A stretch of 15,196 bases of DNA from DATARN01 sp036264135 (GTDB lineage: Bacteria; Actinomycetota; Acidimicrobiia; Acidimicrobiales; Palsa-688): NCBI GenBank assembly GCA_036264135.1, contig DATARN010000202.1, forward strand, positions 1 through 15,196. Reading direction: 5' to 3'. A program made the translations under genes and the position numbers. Position 1 is the first letter of the stretch. Each line of letters starts with the position of its first letter. The notes beneath the pieces were generated by a model. It was not told where the DNA came from, ran no database searches, and saw nothing but the letters and a program-made list of their open reading frames with translations. Of this stretch, positions 14,121-15,196 are shown piece by piece.

Positions 14121-15007
14121 CGCCGTTCCAGTCGGCGGTCCTGCGCTGGTCGTCCGGCGACGGTTGCGACGATCGGGGTGGCTGGCGGGACCTGCCGTGG
14201 CGGGAGACTCGTGATCCCTGGGCGGTGCTCGTGAGCGAGGTCATGCTGCAGCAGACCCAGGTCGCCCGTGTCGTCCCCCGCTGGCAGGCCTTCCTCGCTC
14301 ACTTTCCCACGGTGGCGGCGTGCGCGGCGGCCCCGGTGGGCGACGTGATCGCGATGTGGGTGGGGCTGGGCTACAACCGGCGGGCGGTCAGCTTGCATCG
14401 GGCGGCGGTGGAGTTGCTATCGCGCTACGAGGGGCGGGTGCCGGCGTCCTTGGCGGCGTTGCAAGCGCTGCCGGGCGTCGGTGCCTACACGGCCCGGGCG
14501 GTGCTGGCCTTCGCATTCGAGGCCGACGTGGGCGTTGTTGACACCAACGTGGCCCGGGTCCTAGCCCGGGCGGTGGCGGGGCGGGCGCTGCGCTCGTCTC
14601 GTGAGGCCCAGGAGCTGGCCGACTCGCTGGTCCCTTCCGGTCTTTGGTGGCGGTGGAACCAGGCGATGCTCGACGTCGGTGCCCGGCACTGCATCGCCGG
14701 TCGCCCCTCGTGTCCCGGGTGCCCACTTGCTTCGGCGCACTGCGCCTGGGCGGCGACGGGCTGGGTGGCGCCTGACCCGGCAGTGGGGTCGGCGGGAGTG
14801 TCCGGGCGCCAGTCGGCCTTCGCCGGATCGGACCGTCGAGGCCGCGGACGGCTGGTCCGCGCCCTCGGTGAGGCACCGATTCCTTGGCCCGCGCTGGCGG
14901 TGGTGGCGGGGTGGCCCCGGGATCCCGATCGCACGGCCCGGGTGGTGGCGTCTCTTGTGGCCGATGGCCTGGCCGTCCAGGTGGGCGAGGAACTGAAGCT
15001 GCCATAG
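14102..15007 (+). CDS. mutY: A/G-specific adenine glycosylase MutY
   Basis: A 301-residue base-excision repair enzyme that removes adenine mispaired with 8-oxoguanine. It has DLPWRETRDPWAVLVSE with catalytic Glu46, then MLQQTQV; the helix-hairpin-helix LPGVGAYTARAV (123-134); Asp147 in VDTNVARV; and a [4Fe-4S] cluster motif with Cys197, 204, 207 and 214. The spacing is C-x6-C-x2-C-x6-C, one residue longer in the last gap than the classic x5. The C-terminus (FAGSDRRGRGRLVRAL onward) is the short actinobacterial type without a clear MutT-like domain. GTG 14102 overlaps the MaoC gene by 19 bases; TTG 14117, overlapping its stop as TTGA, is an alternative. Upstream open frame is shadow. It probably rides on the liv operon transcript. 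Confidence 0.9.
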   Translation: MAAVALTPFQSAVLRWSSGDGCDDRGGWRDLPWRETRDPWAVLVSEVMLQQTQVARVVPRWQAFLAHFPTVAACAAAPVGDVIAMWVGLGYNRRAVSLHRAAVELLSRYEGRVPASLAALQALPGVGAYTARAVLAFAFEADVGVVDTNVARVLARAVAGRALRSSREAQELADSLVPSGLWWRWNQAMLDVGARHCIAGRPSCPGCPLASAHCAWAATGWVAPDPAVGSAGVSGRQSAFAGSDRRGRGRLVRALGEAPIPWPALAVVAGWPRDPDRTARVVASLVADGLAVQVGEELKLP

Positions 15008-15046
15008 ATGGCTGGGCGGTAGCGGGCAGGGGCGGTGGGCGGCGAA

Positions 15047-15052
15047 TACGCT
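15047..15052 (+). promoter_or_regulatory. Putative -10 box TACGCT before the right-edge gene
   Basis: TACGCT lies ten bases before ATG 15063, which would give a leader of only about three bases. No Shine-Dalgarno sequence is present in the 55-base gap after mutY. Confidence 0.35.
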
Positions 15053-15062
15053 GGGTCCGGCC

Positions 15063-15196
15063 ATGCGTGACGTCTTCCTCTTCCTCGCCGGGTTCTTGGC
15101 GTGCTCGGTTGAGATGGTGGAAGCGCTGACCATCGTCCTGGCTGTTGGAGTGACCCGGGGGTGGCGCTCCACACTGGTGGGCGTCGCGGCCGCGAC
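15063..15196 (+). CDS. COG4280-like integral membrane protein (5' partial)
   Basis: The first 44 codons are open to the window edge. A first hydrophobic helix carries acidic residues: FLAGFLACSVEMVEALTIVL (Glu17 and Glu20 inside the membrane), followed by AVGVTRGWRSTLVGVAAA. Acidic residues within the first helix followed by a TRGWR loop recall the COG4280 predicted membrane proteins and, more distantly, GDT1/TMEM165-like cation transporters. That assignment is from memory of the pattern and the function is unknown. It starts 55 bases after mutY and seems to have its own promoter. Confidence 0.6.
   Translation, partial: MRDVFLFLAGFLACSVEMVEALTIVLAVGVTRGWRSTLVGVAAA

Overview
The window is high-GC DNA with short intergenic gaps and many GTG starts. 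I infer an actinobacterium, possibly of the class Acidimicrobiia. The reasons are a DUF4193-type protein ending in a CxxC...CRDCA zinc motif, a MutY of actinobacterial type, a CoA-ester lyase and a long acyl-CoA dehydrogenase of the kind found in actinobacterial ethylmalonyl-CoA clusters, and several genes with a TANNNT box 6-9 bases before the start codon (leaderless transcription). The taxon is inference.

Layout. Positions 1-167 hold the first 25 codons of a leftward gene and a short divergent promoter region. Rightward from 168 come a DUF2269-like membrane protein, an eIF-2B/ribose-1,5-bisphosphate isomerase-like protein, a dienelactone hydrolase, a DUF885-type putative metallopeptidase that probably begins at a CTG codon, and a malyl-CoA/beta-methylmalyl-CoA lyase-like protein ending in a hairpin. 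The leftward block 4489-7864 reads, in transcription order: SAM methyltransferase, methylsuccinyl-CoA dehydrogenase-like protein, a small selenoprotein, and an acidic DUF4193 protein. From 7965 rightward runs a complete branched-chain amino acid-type ABC transporter (livK, a strong hairpin, then livH-livM-livG-livF). It continues with overlapping genes for a HAD hydrolase, a MaoC-type (mesaconyl-CoA hydratase-like) protein and MutY. A COG4280-like membrane protein runs off the right edge.

The main find is at 5232-5504 on the minus strand: a 90-residue SelT/SelW/SelH (Rdx) family selenoprotein whose CxxU redox motif is written with an in-frame TGA. Conventional ORF calling breaks it and leaves an apparently empty gap. 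It has the best Shine-Dalgarno sequence I saw in the window. A perfect 5-bp hairpin with loop GGUCU, 21 bases after the UGA, fits a bacterial SECIS element.

Metabolically, three enzymes in three transcription units (lyase, methylsuccinyl-CoA dehydrogenase-like, MaoC hydratase-like) would give the sequence methylsuccinyl-CoA -> mesaconyl-CoA -> beta-methylmalyl-CoA -> glyoxylate + propionyl-CoA, the lower half of the ethylmalonyl-CoA pathway. Crotonyl-CoA carboxylase/reductase and ethylmalonyl-CoA mutase are not in the window.
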